From positions 1-64,000 of the forward strand of contig JBBELK010000535.1 in the NCBI GenBank assembly GCA_037783545.1: 64,000 nucleotides of DNA. The letters run 5' to 3'. This DNA comes from Henricia sp. BOLD:AAB3569. Its lineage: Eukaryota > Echinodermata > Asteroidea > Spinulosida > Echinasteridae. Each line of letters opens with the position of its first letter. Within the stretch, counting starts at the first letter, position 1. The notes beneath the pieces are model-generated. The model worked only from the letters and a program-made list of their open reading frames with translations. It searched no databases and was not told the origin of the DNA. Below, piece after piece: positions 34,655 through 47,478 of the stretch. Made by a program: the position numbers and the translations under genes.

Positions 34655-36438
34655 GTGCGCAATATAGAGAGTTTAGGGCATGCAAAATTTGAAGTTCGTC
34701 GGAACATTTTTCGACCTCCAAATTTGCCGACGTTTGGACCACACTTTGACCAAATTGCCGAGCCAAACTGCGGTGCGTTAACGACAGTCCGAATGACTGA
34801 GCATGCGCACAACTCAGGAGTACCCCAAAGAGGTGTGTACAGACAGCCATGGTTTGCGTGAGAGCAGTCAGGAAGCCTCAACCCAGTTTTTTCTAAACTT
34901 TGAAATTTCTCTGCCATTTCCCGGCGAAAGTCTGTCAATTTTTTATGACAAGTGCGCAATATAGAGAGTTTAGGGCATGCAAAATTTGAAGTTCGTCGGA
35001 ACATTTTTCGACCTCCAAATTTGCCGACGTTTGGACCACACTTTGACCAAATTGCCGAGCCAAACTGCGGTGCGTTAACGACAGTCCAAATGACTGAGCA
35101 TGCGCACAACTCAGGAGTACCCCAAAGAGGTGTGTACAGACAGCCACGGTTTGCGTGAGAGCAGTCAGGAAGCCTCAACCCAGTTTTTTCAAAACTTTGA
35201 AATTTCTCTGCCATTTCCCGGCGAAAGTCTGTCAATTTTTTATGACAAGTGCGCAATATAGAGAGTTTAGGGCATGCAAAATTTGAAGTTCGTCGGAATA
35301 TTTTTCGACCTCCAAATTTGCCGACGTTTGGACCACACTTTGACCAAACTGCCGAGCCAAACTGCGGTGCGTTAACGACAGTCCGAATGACTGAGCGTGC
35401 GCACAACTCAGGAGTACCCCAAAGAGGTGTGTACAGACAGCCACGGTTTGAGTGAGAGCAGTCAGGAAGCCTCAACCCAGTTTTTTCTAAACTTTGAAAT
35501 TTCTCTGCCATTTCCCGGCGAAAGTCTGTCAATTTTTTATGACAAGTGCGCAATATAGAGAGTTTAGGGCAAGCAAAATTTGAAGTTCGTCGGAACATTT
35601 TTCGACCTCCAAATTTGCCGACGTTTGGACCACACTTTGACCAAATTGCCGAGCCAAACTGCGGTGCGTTAACGACAGTCCGAATGACTGAGCATGCGCA
35701 CAACTCAGGAGTTCCCCAAAGAGGTGTGTACAGACAGCCACCGTTTGCGTGAGAGCAGTCAGGAAGCCTCAACCCAGTTTTTTCTAAACTTTGAAATTTC
35801 TCTGCCATTTCCCGTCGAAAGTCTGTCAATTTTTTTTATGACAAGTGCGCAATATAGAGAGTTTAGGGCATGCAAAATTTGAAGTTCGTCGGAACATTTT
35901 TCGACCTCCAAATTCGCCGACGTTTGGACCACACTTTGACCAAATTGCCGAGCCAAACTGCGGTGCGTTAACGACAGTCCGAATGACTGAGCATGCGCAC
36001 AACTCAGGAGTACCCCAAAGAGGTGTGTACAGACAGCCACGGTTTGCGTGAGAGCAGTCAGGAAGCCTCAACCCAGTTTTTTCTAAACTTTGAAATTTCT
36101 CTGCCATTTCCCGGCGAAAGTCTGTCATTTTTTTATGACAAGTGCGCAATATAGAGAGTTTAGGGCATGCAAAATTTGAAGTTCGTCGGAACATTTTTCG
36201 ACCTCCAAATTTGCCGACGTTTGGACCACACTTTGACCAAATTGCCGAGCCAAACTGCGGTGCGTTAACGACAGTCCGAATGACTGAGCATGCGCACAAC
36301 TCAGGAGTACCCAAAGAGGTGTGTACAAACAGCCACGGTTTGCGTGAGAGCAGTCAGGAAGCCTCAACCCAGTTTTTTTCTAAACTTTGAAATTTCTCTG
36401 CCATTTCCCGGCGAAAGTCTGTCAATTTGTTATGACAA
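34655..36438. repeat. Six-unit block, second tandem copy (units 117-122)
   Basis: This copies units 111-116 marker for marker, about 1,783 bp downstream. I could see only a few private differences: gtccaaatg at 35,086, ttcaaaac near 35,190, aaactgccg at 35,349, and absence of the extra A at 32,871. Identity is therefore about 99.8%, which implies a recent tandem block duplication. Confidence 0.88.
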
Positions 36439-39139
36439 GTGCGCAATATAGAGAGTTTAGGGCATGCAAAATTTGAAGTTCGTCGGAACATTTTTCGACC
36501 TCCAAATTTGCCGACGTTTGGATCACACTTTGACCAAATTGCCGAGCCAAACTGCGGTGCGTTAACGACAGTCCGAATGACTGAGCATGCGCACAACTCA
36601 GGAGTACCCCAAAGAGGTGTGTACAGACAGCCACGGTTTGCGTGAGAGCAGTCAGGAAGCCTCAACCCAGTTTTTTCTAAACTTTGAAATTTCTCTGCCA
36701 TTTCCCGGCGAAAGTGTGTCAATTTGTTATGACAAGTGCGCAATATAGAGAGTTTAGGGCATGCAAAATTTGAAGTTCGTCGGAACATTTTTCGACCTCC
36801 AAATTTGCCGACGTTTGGACCACACTTTGACCAAATTGCCGAGCCAAACTGCGGTGCGTTAACGACAGTCCGAATGACTGAGCATGCGCACAACTCAGGA
36901 GTACCCCAAAGAGGTGTATACAGACAGCCACGGTTTGCGTGAGAGCAGTCAGGAAGCCTCAACGCATTTTTTTCTAAACTTTGAAATTTCTCTGCCATTT
37001 CCCGGCGAAAGTCTGTCAATTGTTTATGACAAGTGCGCAATATAGAGAGTTTAGGGCATGCAAAATTTGAAGTTCGTCGGAACATTTTTCGACCTCCAAA
37101 TTTGCCGACGTTTGGACCACACTTTGACCAAATTGCCGAGCCAAACTGCGGTGCGTTAACGACAGTCCGAATGACTGAGCATGCGCACAACTCAGGAGTA
37201 CCCCAAAGTGGTGTGTACAGACAGCCACGGTTTGCGTGAGAGCAGTCAGGAAGCCTCAACCCAGTTTTTTCTAAACTTTGAAATTTCTCTGCCATTTCCC
37301 GGCGAAAGTCTGTCAATTTTTTATGACAAGTGCGCAATATAGAGAGTTTAGGGCATGCAAAATTTGAAGTTCGTCGGAATATTTTTCGACCTCCAAATTT
37401 GCCGACGTTTGGACCACACTTTGACCAAATTGCCGAGCCAAACTGCGGTGCGTTAACGACAGTCCGAATGACTGAGCGTGCGCACAACTCAGGAGTACCC
37501 CAAAGAGGTGTGTACAGACAGCCACGGTTTGAGTGAGAGCAGTCAGGAAGCCTCAAGCCAGTTTTTTCTAAACTTTGAAATTTCTCTGCCATTTCCCGGC
37601 GAAAGTCTGTCAATTTTTTATGACAAGTGCGCAATATAGAGAGTTTAGGGCATGCAAAATTTGAAGTTCGTCGGAACATTTTTCGACCTCCAAATTTGCC
37701 GACGTTTGGACCACACTTTGACCAAATTGCCGAGCCAAACTGCGGTGCGTTAACGACAGTCCGAATGACTGAGCATGCGCACAACTCAGGAGTTCCCCAA
37801 AGAGGTGTGTACAGACAGCCACCGTTTGCGTGAGAGCAGTCAGGAAGCCTCAACCCAGTTTTTTCTAAACTTTGAAATTTCTCTGCCATTTCCCGTCGAA
37901 AGTCTGTCAATTTTTTTTATGACAAGTGCGCAATATAGAGAGTTTAGGGCATGCAAAATTTGAAGTTCGTCGGAACATTTTTCGACCTCCAATTTCGCCG
38001 ACGTTTGGACCACACTTTGACCAAATTGCCGAGCCAAACTGCGGTGCGTTAACGACAGTCCGAATGACTGAGCATGCGCACAACTCAGGAGTACCCCAAA
38101 GAGGTGTGTACAGACAGTACCCCAAAGAGGTGTGTACAGACAGCCACGGTTTGCGTGAGAGCAGTCAGGAAGCCTCAACCCAGTTTTTTTCTAAACTTTG
38201 AAATTTCTCTGCCATTTCCCGGCGAAAGTCTGTCAATTTTTTATGACAAGTGCGCAATATAGAGAGTTTAGGGCATGCAAAATTTGAAGTTCGTCGGAAC
38301 ATTTTTCGACCTCCAAATTTGCCGACGTTTGGACCACACTTTGACCAAATTGCCGAGCCAAACTGCGGTGCGTTAACGACAGTCCGAATGACTGAGCATG
38401 CGCACAACTCAGGAGTACCACAAAGAGGTGTGTACAGACAGCCACGGTTTGCGTGAGAGCAGTCAGGAAGCCTCAACCCAGTTTTTTCTAAACTTTGAAA
38501 TTTCTCTGCCATTTCCCGGCGAAAGTCTGTCAATTTTGTATGACAAGTGCGCAATATAGAGAGTTTAGGGCATGCAAAATTTGAAGTTCGTCGGAACATT
38601 TTTCGACCTCCAAATTTGCCGACGTTTGGACCACACTTTGACCAAATTGCCGAGCCAAACTGCGGTGCGTTAACGACAGTCCGAATGACTGAGCATGCGC
38701 ACAACTCAGGAGTACCCCAAAGAGGTGTGTACAGACAGCCACGGTTTGCGTGAGAGCAGTCAGGAAGCCTCAACCCAGTTTTTTCTAAACTTTGAAATTT
38801 CTGTGCCATTTCCCGGCGAAAGTCTGTCAATTTGTTATGACAAGTGCGCAATATAGAGAGTTTAGGGCATGCAAAATTTGAAGTTCGTCGGAACATTTTT
38901 CGACCTCCAAATTTGCCGACGTTTGGACCACACTTTGACCAAATTGCCGAGCCAAACTGCGGTGCGTTAACGACAGTCCGAATGACTGAGCATGCGCACA
39001 ACTCAGGAGTACCCCAAAGAGGTGTGTACAGACAGCCACGGTTTGCGTGAGAGCAGTCAGGAAGCCTCAACCCAGTTTTTTCTAAACTTTGAAATTTCTC
39101 TGCCATTTCCCGGCGAAAGTCTGTCAATTTTTATGACAA
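35546..39139. repeat. Twelve-unit block, left copy (units 120-131)
   Basis: The order is: ccaccgttt; cccgtcg with eight T and aattcgccg; acccaaag with acaaac; T1 of seven T; aagtgtgtc with TTTGTT and gtgtatac; TGTTT; gaatattt with gagcgtgcgc and gagtgag; gagttcccc with ccaccg; cccgtcg with eight T, aatttcgccg and a 26-bp tandem duplication; then TTTTGT; then ttctgtgcc with TTTGTT. The same order appears 28 units later. The first three units overlap the end of the six-unit block. Confidence 0.85.
38092..38143. repeat. 26-bp tandem duplication inside unit 128
   Basis: The stretch from TACCCC to ACAGACAG (38,092-38,117) is repeated at once (38,118-38,143), giving an anchor spacing of 324 bp. 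AGTACC ends up at both junctions, so two or three bases of microhomology (AG before TACC) could have templated it. Confidence 0.95.
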
Positions 39140-42100
39140 GTGCGCAATATAAAGAGTTTAGGGCATGCAAAATTTGAAGTTCGTCGGAACATTTTTCGAC
39201 CTCCAAATTTGCCGACGTTTGGACCACACTTTGACCAAATTGCCGAGCCAAACTGCGGTGCGTTAACGACAGTCCGAATGACTGAGCATGCGCACAACTC
39301 AGGAGTACCCCAAAGAGGTGTGTACAGACAGCCACGGTTTGCGTGAGAGCAGTCAGGAAGCCTCAACCCAGTTTTTTCTAAACTTTGAAATTTCTCTGCC
39401 ATTTCACGGCGAAAGTCTGTCAATTTTTTATGACAAGTGCGCAATATAGAGAGTTTAGGGCATGCAAAATTTGAAGTTCGTCGGAACATTTTTCGACCTC
39501 CAAATTTGCCGACGTTTGGACCACACTTTGACCAAATTGCCGAGCCAAACTGCGGTGCGTTAACGACAGTCCGAATGACTGAGCATGCGCACAACTCAGG
39601 AGTACCCCAAAGAGGTGTGTACAGACAGCCACGGTTTGCGTGAGAGCAGTCAGGAAGCCTCAACCCAGTTTTTTCTAAACTTTGAAATGTCTCTGCCATT
39701 TCCCGGCGAAAGTCTGTCAATTTTTTATGACAAGTGCGCAATATAGAGAGTTTAGGGCATGCAAAATCTGAAGTTCGTCGGAACATTTTTCGACCTCCAA
39801 ATTTGCCGACGTTTGGACCACACTTTGACCAAATTGCCGAGCCAAACTGCGGTGCGTTAACGACAGTCCGAATGACTGAGCATGCGCACAACTCAGGAGT
39901 ACCCCAAAGAGGTGTGTACAGACAGCCACGGTTTGCGTGAGAGCAGTCAGGAAGCCTCAACCCAGTTTTTTCTAAACTTTGAAATTTCTCTGCCATTTCC
40001 CGGCGAAAGTCTGTCAATTTATTATGACAAGTGCGCAATATAGAGAGTTTAGGGCATGCAAAATTTGAAGTTCGTCGGAACATTTTTCGACCTCCAAATT
40101 TGCCGACGTTTGGACCACACTTTGACCAAATTGCCGAGCCAAACTGCGGTGCGTTAACGACAGTCCGAATGACTGAGCATGCGCACAACTCAGGAGTACC
40201 CCAAAGAGGTGTGTACAGACAGCCACGGTTTGCGTGAGAGCAGTCAGGAAGCCTCAACCCAGTTTTTTCTAAACTTTGAAATTTCTCTGCCATTTCCCGG
40301 CGAAAGTCTGTCAATTTTTTATGACAAGTGCGCAATATAGAGCATGCAAAATTTGAAGTTCGTCGGAACATTTTTCGACCTCCAAATTTGCCGACGTTTA
40401 GACCACACTTTGACCAAATTGCCGAGCCAAACTGCGGTGCGTTAACGACAGTCCGAATGACTGAGCATGCGCACAACTCAGGAGTACCACAAAGAGGTGT
40501 GTACAGACAGCCACGGTTTGCGTGAGAGCAGTCAGGAAGCCTCAACCCAGTTTTTTTCTAACTTTGAAATTTCTCTGCCATTTCCCGGCGAAAGTCTGTC
40601 AATTTTTTATGACAAGTGCGCAATATAGAGAGTTTAGGGCATGCAAAATTTGAAGTTCGTCGGAACATTTTTCGACCTCCAAATTTGCCGACGTTTGGAC
40701 CACACTTTGACCAAATTGCCGAGCCAAACTGCGGTGCGTTAACGACAGTCCGAATGACTGAGCATGCGCACAACTCAGGAGTACCCCAAAGAGGTGTGTA
40801 CAGACAGCCACGGTTTGCGTGAGAGCAGTCAGGAAGCCTCAACCCAGTTTTTTCTAAACTTTGAAATTTCTCTGCCATTTCCCGGCGAAAGTCTGTCAAT
40901 TTTTTATGACAAGTGCGCAATATAGAGAGTTTAGGGCATGCAAAATTTGAAGTTCGTCGGAACATTTTTCGACCTCCAAATTTGCCGACGTTTGGACCAC
41001 ACTTTGACCAAATTACCGAGCCAAACTGCGGTGCGTTAACGACAGTCCGAATGACTGAGCATGCGCACAACTCAGGAGTACCCCAAAGAGGTGTGTACAG
41101 ACAGCCACGGTTTGCGTGAGAGCAGTCAGGAAGCCTCAACCCAGTTTTTCTAAACTTTGAAATTTCTCTGCCATTTCCCGGCGAAAGTCTGTCAATTTTT
41201 TATGACAAGTGCGCAATATAGAGAGTTTAGGGCATGCAAAATTTGAAGTTCGTCGGAACATTTTTCGACCTCCAAATTTGCCGACGTTTGGACCACACTT
41301 TGACCAAATTGCCGAGCCAAACTGCGGTGCGTTAACGACAGTCCGAATGACTGAGCATGCGCACAACTCAGGAGTACCCCAAAGAGGTGTGTACAGACAG
41401 CCACGGTTTGCGTGAGAGCAGTCAGGAAGCCTCAACCCAGTTTTTTCTAAACTTTGAAATTTCTCTGCCATTTCCCGGCGAAAGTCTGTCAATTTTTTAT
41501 GACAAGTGCGCAATATAGAGAGTTTAGGGCATGCAAAATTTGAAGTTCGTCGGAACATTTTTCGACCTCCAAATTTGCCGACGTTTGGACCACACTTTGA
41601 CCAAATTGCCGAGCCAAACTGCGGTGCGTTAACGACAGTCCGAATGACTGAGCATGCGCACAACTCAGGAGTACCCCAAAGAGGTGTGTACAGACAGCCA
41701 CGGTTTGCGTGAGAGCAGTCAGGAAGCCTCAACCCAGTTTTTTCTAAACTTTGAAATTTCTCTGCCATTTCCCGGCGAAAGTCTGTCAATTTTTTATGAC
41801 AAGTGCGCAATATAGAGAGTTTAGGGCATGCACAATTTGAAGTTCGTCGGAACATTTTTCGACCTCCAAATTTGCCGACGTTTGGACCACACTTTGACCA
41901 AATTGCCGAGCCAAACTGCGGTGCGTTAACGACAGTCCGAATGACTGAGCATGCGCACAACTCAGGAGTACCCCAAAGAGGTGTGTACAGACAGCCACGG
42001 TTTGCGTGAGAGCAGTCAGGAAGCCTCAACCCAGTTTTTTCTAAACTTTGAAATGTCTCTGCCATTTCCCGGCGAAAGTCTGTCAATTTTTTATGACAAG

Positions 42101-43883
42101 TGCGCAATATAGAGAGTTTAGGGCATGCAAAATCTGAAGTTCGTCGGAACATTTTTCGACCTCCAAATTTGCCGACGTTTGGACCACACTTTGACCAAAT
42201 TGCCGAGCCAAACTGCGGTGCGTTAACGACAGTCCGAATGACTGAGCATGCGCACAACTCAGGAGTACCCCAAAGAGGTGTGTACAGACAGCCACGGTTT
42301 GCGTGAGAGCAGTCAGGAAGCCTCAACCCAGTTTTTTCTAAACTTTGAAATTTCTCTGCCATTTTCCGGCGAAAGTCTGTCAATTTTTTATGACAAGTGC
42401 GCAATATAGAGAGTTTAGGGCATGCAAAATTTGAAGTTCTTTGGAAAATTTTTCGACCTCCAAATTTGCCGACGTTTGGACCACACTTTGACCAAATTGC
42501 CGAGCCAAACTGCGGTGCGTTAACGACAGTCCGAATGACTGAGCATGCGCACAACTCAGGAGTACCCCAAAGAGGTGTGTACAGACAGCCACGGTTTGCG
42601 TGAGAGCAGTCAGGAAGCCTCAACCCAGTTTTTTTCTAAACTTTGAAATTTCTCTGCCATTTCCCGGCGAAAGTCTGTCAATTTTTTATGACAAGTGCGC
42701 AATATAGAGAGTTTAGGGCATGCAAAATTTGAAGTTCGTCGGAACATTTTTCGACCTCCAAATTTGCCGACGTTTAGACCACACTTTGACCAAATTGCCG
42801 AGCCAAACTGCGGTGCGTTAACGACAGTCCGAATGACTGAGCATGCGCACAACTCAGGAGTACCACAAAGAGGTGTGTACAGACAGCCACGGTTTGCGTG
42901 AGAGCAGTCAGGAAGCCTCAACCCAGTTTTTTTCTAAACTTTGAAATTTCTCTGCCATTTCCCGGCGAAAGTCTGTCAATTTTTTATGACAAGTGCGCAA
43001 TATAGAGAGTTTAGGGCATGCAAAATTTGAAGTTCGTCGGAACATTTTTCGACCTCCAAATTTGCCGACGTTTGGACCACACTTTGACCAAATTGCCGAG
43101 CCAAACTGCGGTGCGTTAACGACAGTCCGAATGACTGAGCATGCGCACAACTCAGGAGTACCCCAAAGAGGTGTGTACAGACAGCCACGGTTTGCGTGAG
43201 AGCAGTCAGGAAGCCTCAACCCAGTTTTTTCTAAACTTTGAAATTTCTCTGCCATTTCCCGGCGAAAGTCTGTCAATTTTTTATGACAAGTGCGCAATAT
43301 AGAGAGTTTAGGGCATGCAAAATTTGAAGTTCGTCGGAACATTTTTCGACCTCCAAATTTGCCGACGTTTGGACCACACTTTGACCAAATTACCGAGCCA
43401 AACTGCGGTGCGTTAACGACAGTCCGAATGACTGAGCATGCGCACAACTCAGGAGTACCCCAAAGAGGTGTGTACAGACAGCCACGGTTTGCGTGAGAGC
43501 AGTCAGGAAGCCTCAACCCAGTTTTTTCTAAACTTTGAAATTTCTCTGCCATTTCCCGGCGAAAGTCTGTCATTTTTTTATGACAAGTGCGCAATATAGA
43601 GAGTTTAGGGCATGCAAAATTTGAAGTTCGTCGGAACATTTTTCGACCTCCAAATTTGCCGACGTTTGGACCACACTTTGACCAAATTGCCGAGCCAAAC
43701 TGCGGTGCGTTAACGACAGTCCGAATGACTGAGCATGCGCACAACTCAGGAGTACCCCAAAGAGGTGTGTACAGACAGCCACGGTTTGCGTGAGAGCAGT
43801 CAGGAAGCCTCAACCCAGTTTTTTCTAAACTTTGAAATTTCTCTGCCATTTCCCAGCGAAAGTCTGTCAATTTTTTATGACAA
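39140..43883. repeat. Array zone G: units 132-147, 8-unit block seen twice
   Basis: Units 134-138 (39,734-41,208) and 142-146 (42,100-43,586) share aaatgtct with aaaatctgaag, then gtttagacc with accacaaag, then seven-T T1, then aaattaccg, at an eight-unit offset. Units 135 and 143 do not match (TTTATT at 40,018; attttccgg and ctttggaaaatt near 42,440), so the block was altered or partly converted after copying. Confidence 0.82.
40328..40615. repeat. Unit 136 with a 9-bp deletion
   Basis: The anchor runs gtgcgcaatatagag straight into catgcaaaa at 40,342-40,343. Nine bases (agtttaggg in consensus) are missing, and the spacing to the next anchor is 288 bp. Its partner unit 144 shares gtttagacc and accacaaag but keeps the nine bases, so the deletion came after the block copy or was repaired in the partner. 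Confidence 0.9.
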
Positions 43884-46800
43884 GTGCGCAATATAGAGAG
43901 TTTAGGGCATGCAAAATTTGAAGTTCGTCGGAACATTTTTCGACCTCCAAATTTGCCGACGTTTGGACCACACTTTGACCAAATTGCCGAGCCAAACTGC
44001 GGTGCGTTAACGACAGTCCGAATGACTGAGCATGCGCACAACTCAGGAGTTACCCAAAGAGGTGTGTACAGACAGCCACCGTTTGCGTGAGAGCAGTCAG
44101 GAAGCCTCAACCCAGTTTTTTCTAAACTTTGAAATTTCTCTGCCATTTCCCGTCGAAAGTCTGTCAATTTTTTTTTATGACAAGTGCGCAATATAGAGAG
44201 TTTAGGGCATGCAAAATTTGAAGTTCGTCGGAACATTTTTCGACCTCCAAATTCGCCGACGTTTGGACCACACTTTGACCAAATTGCCGAGCCAAACTGC
44301 GGTGCGTTAACGACAGTCCGAATGACTGAGCATGCGCACAACTCAGGAGTACCCCAAAGAGGTGTGTACAGACAGCCACGGTTTGCGTGAGAGCAGTCAG
44401 GAAGCCTCAACCCATTTTTTTCTAAACTTTGAAATTTCTCTGCCATTTCCCGGCGAAAGTCTGTCATTTTTTTATGACAAGTGCGCAATATAGAGAGTTT
44501 AGGGCATGCAAAATTTGAAGTTCGTCGGAACATTTTTCGACCTCCAAATTTGCCGACGTTTGGACCACACTTTGACCAAATTGCCGAGCCAAACTGCGGT
44601 GCGTTAACGACAGTCCGAATGACTGAGCATGCGCACAACTCAGGAGTACCCAAAGAGGTGTGTACAAACAGCCACGGTTTGCGTGAGAGCAGTCAGGAAG
44701 CCTCAACCCAGTTTTTTTCTAAACTTTGAAATTTCTCTGCCATTTCCCGGCGAAAGTCTGTCAATTTTTTATGACAAGTGCGCAATATAGAGAGTTTAGG
44801 GCATGCAAAATTTGAAGTTCGTCGGAACATTTTTCGACCTCCAAATTTGCCGACGTTTGGACCACACTTTGACCAAATTGCCGAGCCAAACTGCGGTGCG
44901 TTAACGACAGTCCGAATGACTGAGCATGCGCACAACTCAGGAGTACCCCAAAGAGGTGTGTACAGACAGCCACGGTTTGCGTGAGAGCAGTCAGGAAGCC
45001 TCAACCCAGTTTTTTCTAAACTTTGAAATTTCTCTGCCATTTCCCGGCGAAAGTGTGTCAATTTGTTATGACAAGTGCGCAATATAGAGAGTTTAGGGCA
45101 TGCAAAATTTGAAGTTCGTCGGAACATTTTTCGACCTCCAAATTTGCCGACGTTTGGACCACACTTTGACCAAATTGCCGAGCCAAACTGCGGTGCATTA
45201 ACGACAGTCCGAATGACTGAGCATGCGCACAACTCAGGAGTACCCCAAAGAGGTGTATACAGACAGCCACGGTTTGCGTGAGAGCAGTCAGGAAGCCTCA
45301 ACCCAGTTTTTTCTAAACTTTGAAATTTCTCTGCCATTTCCCGGCGAAAGTCTGTCAATTGTTTATGACAAGTGCGCAATATAGAGAGTTTAGGGCATGC
45401 AAAATTTGAAGTTCGTCGGAACATTTTTCGACCTCCAAATTTGCCGACGTTTGGACCACACTTTGACCAAATTGCCGAGCCAAACTGCGGTGCGTTAACG
45501 ACAGTCCGAATGACTGAGCATGCGCACAACTCAGGAGTACCCCAAAGAGGTGTGTACAGACAGCCACGGTTTGCGTGAGAGCAGTCAGGAAGCCTCAACC
45601 CAGTTTTTTCTAAACTTTGAAATTTCTCTGCCATTTCCCGGCGAAAGTCTGTCAATTTTTTATGACAAGTGCGCAATATAGAGAGTTTAGGGCATGCAAA
45701 ATTTGAAGTTCGTCGGAATATTTTTCGACCTCCAAATTTGCCGACGTTTGGACCACACTTTGACCAAATTGCCGAGCCAAACTGCGGTGCGTTAACGACA
45801 GTCCGAATGACTGAGCGTGCGCACAACTCAGGAGTACCCCAAAGAGGTGTGTACAGACAGCCACGGTTTGAGTGAGAGCAGTCAGGAAGCCTCAACCCAG
45901 TTTTTTCTAAACTTTGAAATTTCTCTGCCATTTCCCGGCGAAAGTCTGTCAATTTTTTATGACAAGTGCGCAATATAGAGAGTTTAGGGCATGCAAAATT
46001 TGAAGTTCGTCGGAACATTTTTCGACCTCCAAATTTGCCGACGTTTGGACCACACTTTGACCAAATTGCCGAGCCAAACTGCGGTGCGTTAACGACAGTC
46101 CGAATGACTGAGCATGCGCACAACTCAGGAGTTCCCCAAAGAGGTGTGTACAGACAGCCACCGTTTGCGTGAGAGCAGTCAGGAAGCCTCAACCCAGTTT
46201 TTTCTAAACTTTGAAATTTCTCTGCCATTTCCCGTCGAAAGTCTGTCAATTTTTTTTATGACAAGTGCGCAATATAGAGAGTTTAGGGCATGCAAAATTT
46301 GAAGTTCGTCGGAACATTTTTCGACCTCCAAATTCGCCGACGTTTGGACCACACTTTGACCAAATTGCCGAGCCAAACTGCGGTGCGTTAACGACAGTCC
46401 GAATGACTGAGCATGCGCACAACTCAGGAGTACCCCAAAGAGGTGTGTACAGACAGTACCCCAAAGAGGTGTGTACATACAGCCACGGTTTGCGTGAGAG
46501 CAGTCAGGAAGCCTCAACCCAGTTTTTTCTAAACTTTGAAATTTCTCTGCCATTTCCCGGCGAAAGTCTGTCAATTTTTTATGACAAGTGCGCAATATAG
46601 AGAGTTTAGGGCATGCAAAATTTGAAGTTCGTCGGAACATTTTTCGACCTCCAAATTTGCCGACGTTTGGACCACACTTTGACCAAATTGCCGAGCCAAA
46701 CTGCGGTGCGTTAACGACAGTCCGAATGACTGAGCATGCGCACAACTCAGGAGTACCCAAAAGAGGTGTGTACAGACAGCCACGGTTTGCGTGAGAGCAG

Positions 46801-47478
46801 TCAGGAAGCCTCAACCCAGTTTTTTCTAAACTTTGAAATTTCTCTGCCATTTCCCGGCGAAAGTCTGTCAATTTTGTATGACAAGTGCGCAATATAGAGA
46901 GTTTAGGGCATGCAAAATTTGAAGTTCGTCGGAACATTTGTCGACCTCCAAATTTGCCGACGTTTGGACCACACTTTGACCAAATTGCCGAGCCAAACTG
47001 CGGTGCGTTAACGACAGTCCGAATGACTGAGCATGCGCACAACTCAGGAGTACCCCAAAGAGGTGTGTACAGACAGCCACGGTTTGCGTGAGAGCAGTCA
47101 GGAAGCCTCAACCCAGTTTTTTCTAAACTTTGAAATTTCTGTGCCATTTCCCGGCGAAAGTCTGTCAATTTGTTATGACAAGTGCGCAATATAGAGAGTT
47201 TAGGGCATGCAAAATTTGAAGTTCGTCGGAACATTTTTCGACCTCCAAATTTGCCGACGTTTGGACCACACTTTGACCAAATTGCCGAGCCAAACTGCGG
47301 TGCGTTAACGACAGTCCGAATGACTGAGCATGCGCACAACTCAGGAGTACCCCAAAGAGGTGTGTACAGACAGCCACGGTTTGCGTGAGAGCAGTCAGGA
47401 AGCCTCAACCCAGTTTTTTCTAAACTTTGAAATTTCTCTGCCATTTCCCGGCGAAAGTCTGTCAATTTTTTATGACAA
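43884..47478. repeat. Twelve-unit block, right copy (units 148-159)
   Basis: This repeats the marker order of units 120-131, with the anchors of units 122 and 150 exactly 8,339 bp apart (28 units plus 23 bp). It keeps the 26-bp internal duplication (46,431-46,482). It differs at about a dozen sites, including gagttaccc for gttcccc at 44,050, nine rather than eight T at 44,168, gcattaacg at 45,197, acatacag at 46,476 and catttgtcg at 46,938, so it is older than the six-unit duplication. Confidence 0.85.
46431..46482. repeat. 26-bp tandem duplication inside unit 156
   Basis: The same 26-bp duplication with the same breakpoints as at 38,092-38,143. The second half carries one change (acatacag for acagacag). 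Shared breakpoints make common descent by block copying far more likely than two independent events. Confidence 0.95.
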
